Below, piece by piece: positions 7,254 to 13,867 of a stretch of DNA of 17,084 nt (positions within the stretch are counted from its first letter, which is position 1; each line of letters starts with the position of its first letter). The notes under the pieces were generated by a model that ran no database searches, was not told where the DNA came from, and was given only the letters and a program-made list of their open reading frames with translations. The position numbers and the translations under genes are program-made. This stretch comes from JAHEEL01 sp039715165 (GTDB lineage Bacteria; Actinomycetota; Acidimicrobiia; Spongiisociales; UBA5794), in contig JBDLHX010000048.1 of the NCBI GenBank assembly GCA_039715165.1, positions 1 to 17,084 on the forward strand. Direction: 5' to 3'.

Positions 7254-7738
7254 GCAGAAAAGACGTACCAGGACTTGAACCAAGGGGCTTCCGGTGGGTG
7301 ATCGCCGGCCGTCTTGCCGTGTCCGAGAGGATCGGCGGTTCCGGCTTCCAGCACCGCCGTGTACGTCGCGAAGAGGAGATTGCCTGGCTCAAGGACCAGG
7401 GGATCAACACGGTGCTCACGCTCCTCCCCGCCGGCCAGAACAAGTCTGCTTACGAGGAAGCCGAGTTCCGCGTTGTCGTTCACACCGTCGAAGAGGCGCC
7501 GGCTGAGATCGAGGATGTCTCTGCGGTGTTCGAGTCGATGGACCAAGCGCTCAACGCACGCGGCGCCTCGGTGCTCTTCCATCGAGACACGATCGACGAG
7601 ACCGTCGCGGGGCTTCTCGCCGGATATCTCGTCCATTCCGGCCTCATCGAGGACCCGATCATCGCGACTTCGGTGATCCAGGAGATCCTCGGACGCCCAC
7701 TCGGACCCGAGGGGCGGGGGCTCATCCCGGTCCGTTGA
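7250..7738 (+). CDS. Protein resembling a dual-specificity phosphatase without catalytic residues, in the folB position
   Basis: A 162-residue cytoplasmic protein. The order of elements resembles the tyrosine/dual-specificity phosphatase fold: RWVIAGRLAVSE near 15-26, a helix then INTVLTLLP near 52-60, a second strand FRVVVHTV at 73-80, and VLFHRDTIDETVAGLLAGYLV at 108-128. In active members the last block would be a Cys-x5-Arg P-loop after His. Here Arg112 and Thr118 replace the Cys and Arg, so classical phosphatase activity is not expected. The gene lies between folP and folK with ATGA and TTGA overlaps, exactly where actinobacteria usually carry folB (dihydroneopterin aldolase). Whether it contributes to folate synthesis or regulates it cannot be told from sequence. 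Homology is by eye and moderate. Confidence 0.6.
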   Translation: MSRKDVPGLEPRGFRWVIAGRLAVSERIGGSGFQHRRVRREEEIAWLKDQGINTVLTLLPAGQNKSAYEEAEFRVVVHTVEEAPAEIEDVSAVFESMDQALNARGASVLFHRDTIDETVAGLLAGYLVHSGLIEDPIIATSVIQEILGRPLGPEGRGLIPVR

Positions 7739-8220
7739 CGACCTGTGCGGTCGGGCTCGGGTCGAACGTCGGTGACCGGATCGGCCATCTGCGTGCCGCT
7801 CTTCGAGGCCTCGCTGCCGTCTCGCGGGTCGCTCGCGTGTCGCCGGTGTATGAGACCGCTCCGATCGGCGGACCGGAGCAGGGTGCATACCTGAACGCCG
7901 TCGCTCTCGTGGAGACGGCGCGAACGTCCGAAGCCCTGCTCCGTGAGCTCCTTCTTGTTGAACGGTCCCGCGGCCGCGTACGGCGCGTGCGTTGGGGCCC
8001 GCGAACACTCGACCTCGATCTCCTGCTGTGGGGCGACCAGGTGGTCGACGTGCCGGGCCTCACCGTGCCTCATCCCCGCATGCTCGAGCGCCGGTTCGTT
8101 CTCGAGCCGCTGCTCGCAGTCTGGCCCGATGCACGGCTTCCGGACGGTACGCCTATTGCGGCCGCCCTCAGCAGCGTCGTCGACCAGGACCTCACCCCCA
8201 CGTCGCTCGTCTTCACGTAG
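7735..8220 (+). CDS. folK: 6-hydroxymethyl-7,8-dihydropterin pyrophosphokinase
   Basis: A 161-residue enzyme that transfers pyrophosphate from ATP to hydroxymethyldihydropterin, making the substrate of FolP. Visible motifs are GLGSNVGDR at 7-15, SPVYETAPIGGPEQGAYLNAV at 36-56, the RWGPRTLDLDLLL block at 86-98 with magnesium ligands Asp93 and Asp95, and VPHPRMLERRFVLEPL at 111-126. The only start that keeps the N-terminal strand is the TTG at 7735, which overlaps the previous stop (TTGA). It is the last gene of the ftsH-fol cluster, followed by a hairpin directly after the stop. Confidence 0.94.
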   Translation: MTTCAVGLGSNVGDRIGHLRAALRGLAAVSRVARVSPVYETAPIGGPEQGAYLNAVALVETARTSEALLRELLLVERSRGRVRRVRWGPRTLDLDLLLWGDQVVDVPGLTVPHPRMLERRFVLEPLLAVWPDARLPDGTPIAAALSSVVDQDLTPTSLVFT

Positions 8221-8221
8221 C

Positions 8222-8243
8222 GCGTGGTTCGCCTCCACCACGC
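8222..8243 (+). terminator. Hairpin just after folK
   Basis: GCGTGGT (8222-8228) and ACCACGC (8237-8243) form a perfect 7-bp stem with an 8-base loop, one base after the folK stop. No T-tract follows, which is common in high-GC actinobacteria. The position supports a role at the end of the ftsH-folK transcript. Confidence 0.5.
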
Positions 8244-8366
8244 AGCCTCAATCCATGGCTTGCCGATGCGTCGATCGGTCGTACTCCTTGCTGTGACGTG
8301 GTTTCGTGGTGGTGTGGCCGGTCACGAAATGGGTGAGGATGTGAACGGCGCTCGTGTGCGTTCTCG

Positions 8367-8383
8367 CCCACCGGACCGGTGGG
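8367..8383. promoter_or_regulatory. 17-base palindrome, possible operator
   Basis: CCCACCGG and CCGGTGGG flank a single central A, giving a perfect odd-length dyad. The symmetry and length suit a dimeric regulator, though a short RNA hairpin is also possible. No regulator can be named. Confidence 0.35.
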
Positions 8384-8473
8384 GGAGATGGCCGGCAGGC
8401 CATTAGGGGGACAGTGCAGGATTGGGGGGCGCCATGTGGACGGGGACGGTTGTGGTGCGCGTCGCCCGCGTGT

Positions 8474-8541
8474 GGGACGGTCCCCCCTGCGGGATCGCTT
8501 GGCGATCCCGCGTCCCCCCGTCCCTTTCGGTCCGGGGGGAC
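8474..8541. repeat. Composite GC-rich palindromic element, REP/MITE-like
   Basis: Two strong hairpins sit back to back. GCGGGATCGC (8489-8498) pairs with GCGATCCCGC (8502-8511) around TTG, a 10-bp stem. GTCCCCCCG (8512-8520) pairs with CGGGGGGAC (8533-8541), a 9-bp stem. A third pairing, GGGACGG (8474-8480) with CCGTCCC (8518-8524), would enclose the first hairpin and compete with the second. The density of nested palindromes in non-coding DNA resembles bacterial REP or small palindromic mobile elements. A structured RNA is the main alternative. Confidence 0.55.
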
Positions 8542-8688
8542 ATGCGTTGTGGGGAGGTGTTCGTTGCCGCCCGACAAACCGTGGGTTGAGACGCAGGCTG
8601 GGGGAGACGACTGCGAAGGGGCGTAGTAGCTTTCACGCTGCACAGCCCCGAGGCGGGGCGGGACCGATACCGGGAGGATCGGAGCCAC

Positions 8689-9501
8689 ATGCGGATCGCT
8701 CTCGTGGGCCCTGGACGGGCCGGCCAGGCCGTCGCCATTGCCGCGCGAGGCGCAGGCCATGAACTCATCGCCGTTGCAGGCCGTGATTCCGAGCAGGCCT
8801 CCCACGCCGCTCGCCGGTTCGATGCCGTCTCGCTCGCCATCGGCGAGCCGATCCCGCCGGTGGACCTCATCATCATCTCAGTTCGCGACGGGGCAATCGC
8901 CGAGGTGGCAGACATCGTTGCCCCGGTGGCACGAAACGCGGCGGCAGCGGCGGTGCACCTCTCCGGCGCCACGCCGGTCGAGGCGCTTCGGTCGCTGGCA
9001 GACGTGGGCATTCGCACGGGATCGTTCCATCCATTGCAGACGCTGCCCGAACCCGAGACCGGTGCGCGGGCTCTCGCCGGTGCATGGATCGCCGTTACGG
9101 CCGATGAACCGCTGCAGTCGATGCTCCACGAACTTGCAGCCACCATGGGCTGTCGGCCGTTCGACCTCGCCGACGAGAGCCGTGCCGCGTACCACGCAGC
9201 AGCAGCCGCAGCGGCGAACTTTCCCATCGCCGCGCTCGTGATCGCCGAACGGCTGCTCGATGCCACCGGAGTACCGCTCGAGGCGGCGCAACCCCTCGTT
9301 GAAACCATCGTCGCGAACGCATTTGCCAGAGGGCCGGGGCCATCGCTCACCGGGCCGATTGCCAGAGGGGACGCGGAAACGGTTGAAGCGCAGAAGAGCG
9401 CCGTGCGCTCAGCGGCGCCCGATCTCGCCGTTCCATTTGAGGCGATGGTCGAGGTGACTGCGTTGATAGCGAGGACGATCGAAGAGGGGGAGACGACATG
9501 A
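8689..9501 (+). CDS. Rossmann-fold DUF2520 protein, putative oxidoreductase linked to pantothenate synthesis
   Basis: A 270-residue protein with an N-terminal NAD(P)-binding Rossmann domain (VGPGRAGQA at 6-14, a GxGxxG-type loop, then VDLIIISVRDGAI). The helical C-terminal domain is of the DUF2520 type, introduced by the family's GSFHPLQTLP motif at 111-120. Two-domain architecture and size recall ketopantoate reductase and prephenate dehydrogenase-like enzymes. The equivalent gene, Rv3603c, also sits directly before panC in M. tuberculosis. Conserved linkage suggests a role in pantothenate or CoA supply, possibly as a ketopantoate reductase, but this is inference. The ATG at 8689 follows GGAGG (8673-8677). 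The stop overlaps panC as ATGA. Confidence 0.82.
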   Translation: MRIALVGPGRAGQAVAIAARGAGHELIAVAGRDSEQASHAARRFDAVSLAIGEPIPPVDLIIISVRDGAIAEVADIVAPVARNAAAAAVHLSGATPVEALRSLADVGIRTGSFHPLQTLPEPETGARALAGAWIAVTADEPLQSMLHELAATMGCRPFDLADESRAAYHAAAAAAANFPIAALVIAERLLDATGVPLEAAQPLVETIVANAFARGPGPSLTGPIARGDAETVEAQKSAVRSAAPDLAVPFEAMVEVTALIARTIEEGETT

Positions 9502-10394
9502 AGATCGTTCCGACCTTCGCGGAGACACGGGCGCTCAAATCCGGGCGCGTCGGACTCGTCCCGACGATGGGGTTCCTCCACGAAGGCCACCTCAGCCTGA
9601 TCGAGGCAGCGCGATCCGACAGCGACACCGTCATCGTCTCCGTCTTCGTCAACCCGCTTCAGTTCGGAGCCGGCGAGGACCTGGACGCGTATCCAAGGGA
9701 GCTCGATCGTGATGCGAGCCTCGCCGAAGCAGCAGGCGCCGACGTGCTGTTCGCCCCGCCGCTCTCCGAGATGTACCCGGACGAGCCGCTCACGCGGGTG
9801 AGCGTCGCGTCGGTGACCGATGGGATGGAGGGGGAGAGGAGGCCGGGTCACTTCAACGGCGTCGCAACAGTCGTCGCGAAGCTCTTCGCCGGCATCGCCC
9901 CGGACCGCGCCTACTTCGGCCGCAAGGATGCCCAGCAGCTCGTCACGGTTCGGCGAATGACGACCGACCTCTCATTTCCGATCCGCATCGTCGGGGCACC
10001 AATCGTGCGCGAAGCCGACGGCCTCGCTCTGTCGTCCCGCAACACGTACCTCACCGACGATGAGCGAGTAGCCGCCCGCACGATCAGCACAGGCATCCTC
10101 GCCGCCGCCGACGCAGTGAAAGCCGGAGAGCGGTCCGGTCGCGTGCTCGAGCAGATCGCAGCGCAGTCCGTTGAGGGCCAGCCGGGCATCGACCTCGAGT
10201 ACGCGACCCTTGCCGACCAGGACACGGCAGAGCAAATCGCCGGCATCGACCGGCCTGCGTTCCTCGCCATGACTGCTCGCGTCGGGAGAACACGCCTCCT
10301 CGACAACGTCCACATCGACCGGACCGAGAACGGGTGGACCCCGGATCGGGGAATCCGGCTCGAGAGATCATCCATCCTCTACAAGGAGACCTGA
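9498..10394 (+). CDS. panC: Pantothenate synthetase (pantoate-beta-alanine ligase)
   Basis: A 298-residue enzyme that joins pantoate and beta-alanine using ATP, through a pantoyl-adenylate, to give pantothenate. Conserved blocks are PTMGFLHEGH at 22-31 (HIGH-like nucleotide site), FVNPLQF at 50-56, RPGHFNGV at 115-122, FGRKDAQQ at 140-147 and ALSSRN at 177-182 (KMSKS-like region). Length is normal for the family. The start overlaps the DUF2520 stop (ATGA), and the stop overlaps coaX by one base. In M. tuberculosis panD, which makes beta-alanine, lies between panC and coaX; here it does not, so beta-alanine must come from a gene elsewhere or another route. Confidence 0.95.
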   Translation: MKIVPTFAETRALKSGRVGLVPTMGFLHEGHLSLIEAARSDSDTVIVSVFVNPLQFGAGEDLDAYPRELDRDASLAEAAGADVLFAPPLSEMYPDEPLTRVSVASVTDGMEGERRPGHFNGVATVVAKLFAGIAPDRAYFGRKDAQQLVTVRRMTTDLSFPIRIVGAPIVREADGLALSSRNTYLTDDERVAARTISTGILAAADAVKAGERSGRVLEQIAAQSVEGQPGIDLEYATLADQDTAEQIAGIDRPAFLAMTARVGRTRLLDNVHIDRTENGWTPDRGIRLERSSILYKET

Positions 10395-11164
10395 TGCTGC
10401 TCACGATCGACATCGGCAACACGCAGATCGCCGCCGGGCTCTTCCGTGGCGACGGCCTCGTCGGTCACTGGAGGTTTTCGACGAAGGACCAGACTGAAGA
10501 CGAGATGCGCTGGCAACTGCTCGGGGTTCTCGCCCTCGACGGCTTCACCCCGGACGACATCGGTGGTGTCGCCGTGTCGAGCGTCGTTCCGTCGATCACC
10601 GCCACCATGCGGTCGGTCGCCCCTGCGCTGTCGCACGGTCCGGTCATCGTCGTCGGTCCGGGGGTCAAGACCGGTATGCCGATACAGATCGACAACCCGA
10701 GAGAGGTCGGCGCGGATCGGGTGGTCAATGCGCTTGCGGCCCGGGAACGGTACGGGAGCCCCGCCGTCGTCGTCGACTTCGGGACCTCGACGAACTTCGA
10801 CGTCGTTGGCCCGGACGGCGCATACATCGGCGGCGTGATCGCTCCGGGTCTTCGGATTTCGACGAGGGCCCTCATCTCTGGGACGGCGGCCCTGCGGCGG
10901 GTTGAGTTCGTACCGCCCCGCTCGCCGATAGGGAAGGGGACGGTCGAGGCCATCCAGAGCGGCGCCCTCTACGGCCACGCAGGCCTGGTCGACGGGATCA
11001 TCGACCGACTCATCGACGAGGTGGGCGGCGATCCGGCGGTTGTCGCGACGGGCGGCCTTGCCTCTACCATCGTGCCTCACTGCCGCAGCGTCGAGATCGT
11101 GGATGAGTACCTGACTCTCGATGGGCTGCGGTTCATCTTCGATCGCAACCGGGACGACCAATGA
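10394..11164 (+). CDS. coaX: Type III pantothenate kinase
   Basis: A 256-residue ASKHA-fold kinase that phosphorylates pantothenate, the first step of CoA synthesis. Visible motifs are the phosphate-1 motif IDIGNT at 5-10, GADRVVN at 106-112 with the likely catalytic Asp108, VDFGTSTNFDVV at 127-138, GGVIAPGL at 146-153, and VATGGLAS at 217-224. An AAGGAG ribosome-binding site at 10383-10388 lies five bases before this ATG, which decides the start over an upstream in-frame ATG at 10334 inside panC. It is coupled on both sides: TGATG with panC and ATGA with lysS. Confidence 0.94.
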   Translation: MLLTIDIGNTQIAAGLFRGDGLVGHWRFSTKDQTEDEMRWQLLGVLALDGFTPDDIGGVAVSSVVPSITATMRSVAPALSHGPVIVVGPGVKTGMPIQIDNPREVGADRVVNALAARERYGSPAVVVDFGTSTNFDVVGPDGAYIGGVIAPGLRISTRALISGTAALRRVEFVPPRSPIGKGTVEAIQSGALYGHAGLVDGIIDRLIDEVGGDPAVVATGGLASTIVPHCRSVEIVDEYLTLDGLRFIFDRNRDDQ

Positions 11165-12657
11165 CCGACGCTACGCCGACCAACGAACCCCCGTCCGACG
11201 ATTCGGTCATCGCGCTGCGCACGGAGAAGCACCTCCTGGCGGTCGCAGAGGGCGACTACCCGTACCGTTTCGACCGCAGCGACCTCGCGGCCGCACTCCA
11301 CGAGCGTTTCGACTGTCTGGATCCCGGTGCCGAGACCGGGGCCGAGGTTGTTGTCGCCGGGCGGCTCATGAACGTCCGCGACATGGGCAAGCTCGCCTTC
11401 GGCGTGCTCCAGGACGTCTCGGGCCGCATCCAGCTCTTCGTCAGCAAGTCCGTCATGGGAGCAGACGGCTTCAAGGCCTTCCTCGATCTCGATTCGGGGG
11501 ATTGGATCGGGGCTGCCGGAGAGGTCATCGTCACGAAGAAGGGTGAGCTGAGCGTTCGCGTGTCGGAGGTGACGCTGCTGGCGAAGGCGCTGCGCCCGCT
11601 TCCGGACAAGTGGCACGGCCTGAAGGACGTCGAGGCCCGGTCGCGTCGTCGCTACGTCGATCTCCTCGCGAACGAGGACTCCCGGAAGGTTGCGTTGACG
11701 AGAGCGAAGATCGTCTCTGAGCTGAGACGCCAATTCGAGAGTCGCGGGTTCGTCGAGGTGGAGACCCCGGTGCTCCTGGCGCAGGCAACGGGAGCGGCTG
11801 CTCGGCCGTTCGCGACGCACCACAACGCGCTCGGTCTCGATCTCTCATTGCGGATCGCCACGGAGCTGTTCTTGAAGCGGCTCGTCGTCGGCGGACTCGA
11901 GCGGGTCTTCGAGATCGGCCGGATCTTCAGGAACGAAGGCGTCGACTCCACGCACAACCCGGAGTTCACGATGCTCGAGGCCTACCAGGCGCTCGCCGAC
12001 TACGGCGACGTCATGACGCTTCTCGAGGAGGTCTTCTCGGGGGTTGCCGTCGCCGCGGTCGGCTCGAGCACGCTCACGTACCAGGGAAGGCATCTCGATC
12101 TCACGCCACCATTCAGGCGAGCACGGCTCAGCGACCTCGTTGCCGAGGCGGTCGATGAAGACGTCTCCGTGCGCACGCCGATCGAGTCTCTGGTCGCCAT
12201 CGCCGCTCGCCACGGCGTCGACCTCGACCCATCGTGGGGCCCGGGAAGGGTCATCTTCGAGCTGTACGAGGAGCTCGTCGAGGACTCGATTTGGGAGCCG
12301 ACGTTCGTCACCGACTACCCGAAGGAAGTCTCGCCGCTTGCTCGGGAGCATCGCGATGACCCGGAGCTGACCGAACGGTTCGAGCTCGTCATCGCCGGAT
12401 CCGAGTACGCGAACGCCTTCTCAGAGCTCAACGACCCGTTCGATCAGCGAGAGCGCTTCGAAGCTCAAGCGGCGGCGAAGGCCGCGGGTGACGAAGAGGC
12501 GCACCCGATCGACGAGGACTACATCCAGGCGCTCGAGTATGGGTTACCGCCCACGGGCGGTCTCGGGATCGGCGTCGACCGGCTCGTGATGCTGATCACC
12601 GATCGGAAGCACATCAGGGAAGTGATCTTGTTCCCGACGATGAGGCCTGAGCAGTAG
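11161..12657 (+). CDS. lysS: Lysyl-tRNA synthetase, class II
   Basis: A 498-residue enzyme that charges tRNA-Lys. The N-terminal OB-fold anticodon-binding domain covers about 60-150 (VVVAGRLMNVRDMGKLAFGVLQD). The class II catalytic core follows, with motif 1 around RRQFESRGFVEVETPVL, motif 2 FEIGRIFRNEGVDSTHNPEF at 250-269 and motif 3 GGLGIGVDRLVMLI at 466-479, ending close to the C-terminus as is normal (LFPTMRP). The ATG overlaps the coaX stop. Linkage of lysS to the pan/coa genes and to clpC is conserved in actinobacteria. A repeat-built hairpin follows the stop and is shared with the convergent polyprenyl synthase gene. Confidence 0.96.
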   Translation: MTDATPTNEPPSDDSVIALRTEKHLLAVAEGDYPYRFDRSDLAAALHERFDCLDPGAETGAEVVVAGRLMNVRDMGKLAFGVLQDVSGRIQLFVSKSVMGADGFKAFLDLDSGDWIGAAGEVIVTKKGELSVRVSEVTLLAKALRPLPDKWHGLKDVEARSRRRYVDLLANEDSRKVALTRAKIVSELRRQFESRGFVEVETPVLLAQATGAAARPFATHHNALGLDLSLRIATELFLKRLVVGGLERVFEIGRIFRNEGVDSTHNPEFTMLEAYQALADYGDVMTLLEEVFSGVAVAAVGSSTLTYQGRHLDLTPPFRRARLSDLVAEAVDEDVSVRTPIESLVAIAARHGVDLDPSWGPGRVIFELYEELVEDSIWEPTFVTDYPKEVSPLAREHRDDPELTERFELVIAGSEYANAFSELNDPFDQRERFEAQAAAKAAGDEEAHPIDEDYIQALEYGLPPTGGLGIGVDRLVMLITDRKHIREVILFPTMRPEQ

Positions 12658-12729
12658 CAAGTAGCAGGACACAAGTAGCAAGTAGCAGACGAACGGCCGA
12701 TCTTGCTACTTGCTGCTTCTTGCTTGTTC
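12655..12729. repeat. GTAGCAA heptamer repeats forming a shared hairpin between convergent genes
   Basis: Tandem GTAGCAA/GTAGCAG units run from the lysS stop codon to about 12688. Inverted copies run from 12702 to about 12725. CAAGTAGCAAG (12672-12682) and CTTGCTACTTG (12702-12712) are complementary over 11 bp. The segment 12668-12687 is identical over 20 bases to the copy after hpt. The right half encodes the last residues and the TAG stop of the minus-strand polyprenyl synthase gene. It probably ends transcription from both sides. Confidence 0.75.
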
Positions 12730-13704
12730 CACTCTCGCGAATAGGTAGGAATCCAGGTTCCGGAGTACGGGCTTGATCGCGGCATCCGCGATCCGGTCTG
12801 ACGCCTCTTCTGCCCGCCGCATGTGATCGAGCGACTCGTCGATCACCCGGTCGACGAAGCCGCGAGAGACGGTGAGCTCAATGATCCGGTCGATGACGGC
12901 TCGATCGGCCGGAGCGCCGTTCGCGAGGAGATCCCGGATTTCGGAGCCGTCGGGTCCTTCGGCGGCGTAGAGGACCGGCAACGTGTAGACGCCCTCCCCG
13001 ATGTCGGAGCCCGAGGGTTTACCGAGGAACGCCTCGTCGGCGATGAGGTCGAGGACGTCGTCGGTCATCTGGAAGACGAGGCCCATCTCCCATGCCCACT
13101 CGCTGATCGCCTCGACCGTCTCCACCGAGGCGCCTCCGGTTATCGCCCCGAGGCGTGCCGACGTACGAATCAGGCTTGCGGTCTTCCCTCCGATCGCCCG
13201 GTAGTACCCGTCCGGGCCGTGATCGAGGCCACCGGAGAAGCGAAGCTCGGCGACCTGGCCCTCACAGAGCCGGGCATACGTCTGAGCGATGAGCCCGACC
13301 GCTTCCTCACCGAGCGGGGCGGCGATCTCGGAAGCTCGGGCGAGGAGGAAGTCCCCGGCGAGAATCGCAACGGTGTTCGACCAGTTCTCGTTCACCGACA
13401 CCTCGCCGCGACGCGACGCGGCCTCGTCGATGACGTCGTCGTGGTAGAGGGAGCCGACGTGGACGAGTTCGACCGAGACGCCCGCCTCGACCGGTTCGGG
13501 GCCGCCATTCGACCCGAGCTCGGCGGCGACCTGGGCGAGGAGCGGTCGGTACCGCTTGCCTCCGGCTCTCAGGAGATGCTGGGCAATATCGGTGAGAAAC
13601 TCGTCGTCCGACTGGGTCACCTCGAAGAGGCGCCGCTCAACGTCGGCGAGCCGGTCCCATACGCGCTGAACGGGGACGAGATCGGTGAGGATTGGGCGAT
13701 CCAC
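12706..13704 (-). CDS. Long-chain polyprenyl (E)-diphosphate synthase
   Basis: A 332-residue trans-prenyltransferase that extends allylic diphosphates with IPP, probably supplying the menaquinone side chain. Motifs are GGKRYRP at 48-54, the first Asp-rich motif DDVID at 89-93, GGKT at 172-175 and the second Asp-rich motif DDVLD at 215-219. A small residue (Gly84) five places before the first Asp-rich motif, in place of a bulky aromatic one, favours a long product; exact chain length cannot be read. The GTG start (13702-13704) has GGAGG three bases upstream. The final residues, about EQARSSK and the stop, are encoded by the heptamer repeat element, so the C-terminus may be a recent extension or replacement. 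It is divergent from clpC. Confidence 0.92.
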   Translation of the reverse strand: MDRPILTDLVPVQRVWDRLADVERRLFEVTQSDDEFLTDIAQHLLRAGGKRYRPLLAQVAAELGSNGGPEPVEAGVSVELVHVGSLYHDDVIDEAASRRGEVSVNENWSNTVAILAGDFLLARASEIAAPLGEEAVGLIAQTYARLCEGQVAELRFSGGLDHGPDGYYRAIGGKTASLIRTSARLGAITGGASVETVEAISEWAWEMGLVFQMTDDVLDLIADEAFLGKPSGSDIGEGVYTLPVLYAAEGPDGSEIRDLLANGAPADRAVIDRIIELTVSRGFVDRVIDESLDHMRRAEEASDRIADAAIKPVLRNLDSYLFARVEQARSSK

Positions 13705-13722
13705 AGGCCTCCAGAGGCTCTC

Positions 13723-13749
13723 GGGAATGGGGATGGTAGCCCCGGCGTT
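13723..13749 (+). promoter_or_regulatory. SigR/SigH-type promoter upstream of clpC
   Basis: GGGAAT at 13723-13728 and GTT at 13747-13749 are separated by exactly 18 bases, the same spacing as upstream of the sigR-like gene at 283-308. The pattern matches the SigR promoter consensus. ATP-dependent protease genes, including clp genes, are known members of the SigR regulon in Streptomyces, so the location is meaningful. Transcription would begin roughly 110 bases before the clpC start. Confidence 0.65.
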
Positions 13750-13793
13750 TTCCGAACTGAGAGCCGCAGAGACCGGCTCAACAACCCGGGTCT

Positions 13794-13815
13794 ACGGGGC
13801 GCCCCGTCCTATACT
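13794..13815 (+). promoter_or_regulatory. Possible second clpC promoter with palindromic operator
   Basis: TATACT at 13810-13815 matches the -10 consensus at five of six bases, 52 bases before the clpC start. No good -35 is visible at the usual spacing. Directly before it lies ACGGGGCGCCCCGT (13794-13807), a perfect 14-base palindrome where a repressor or activator could act. It does not match the CtsR or ClgR sites I know. Confidence 0.4.
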
Positions 13816-13867
13816 CGGCAGGGCGCTCGGGATACCCGGCGCCGCAGTTGCATCACGAGGTGTTGGC

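Larger units (their letters stand above)
8221..8688. other. Gene-free, hairpin-rich 468-base gap
   Basis: I see no convincing gene here; the open frames have no ribosome-binding site or recognisable protein features. Instead there are several perfect inverted repeats: 8222-8243, 8302-8329 (TTTCGTG/CACGAAA), 8367-8383 (a 17-base palindrome), the cluster at 8474-8541, and GCCCCG-AGG-CGGGGC at 8645-8659 just before the next gene's ribosome-binding site. The gap corresponds to where M. tuberculosis has two genes (Rv3605c and Rv3604c). A promoter for the downstream operon should lie here, but I find no clear -35/-10 pair. Confidence 0.6.

Noticed and set aside
8586..8629. TTGAGA and TAGTAG as a promoter for the DUF2520-panC operon
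   Set aside because: The two are 32 bases apart, far from the usual 17, and no -10 lies at the right distance from TTGAGA.
8403..9851. A 482-codon minus-strand open frame covering the DUF2520 gene and part of panC
   Set aside because: It is antisense to two recognisable genes, low in complexity (Ser/Ala/Arg-rich) and crosses the palindromic element.
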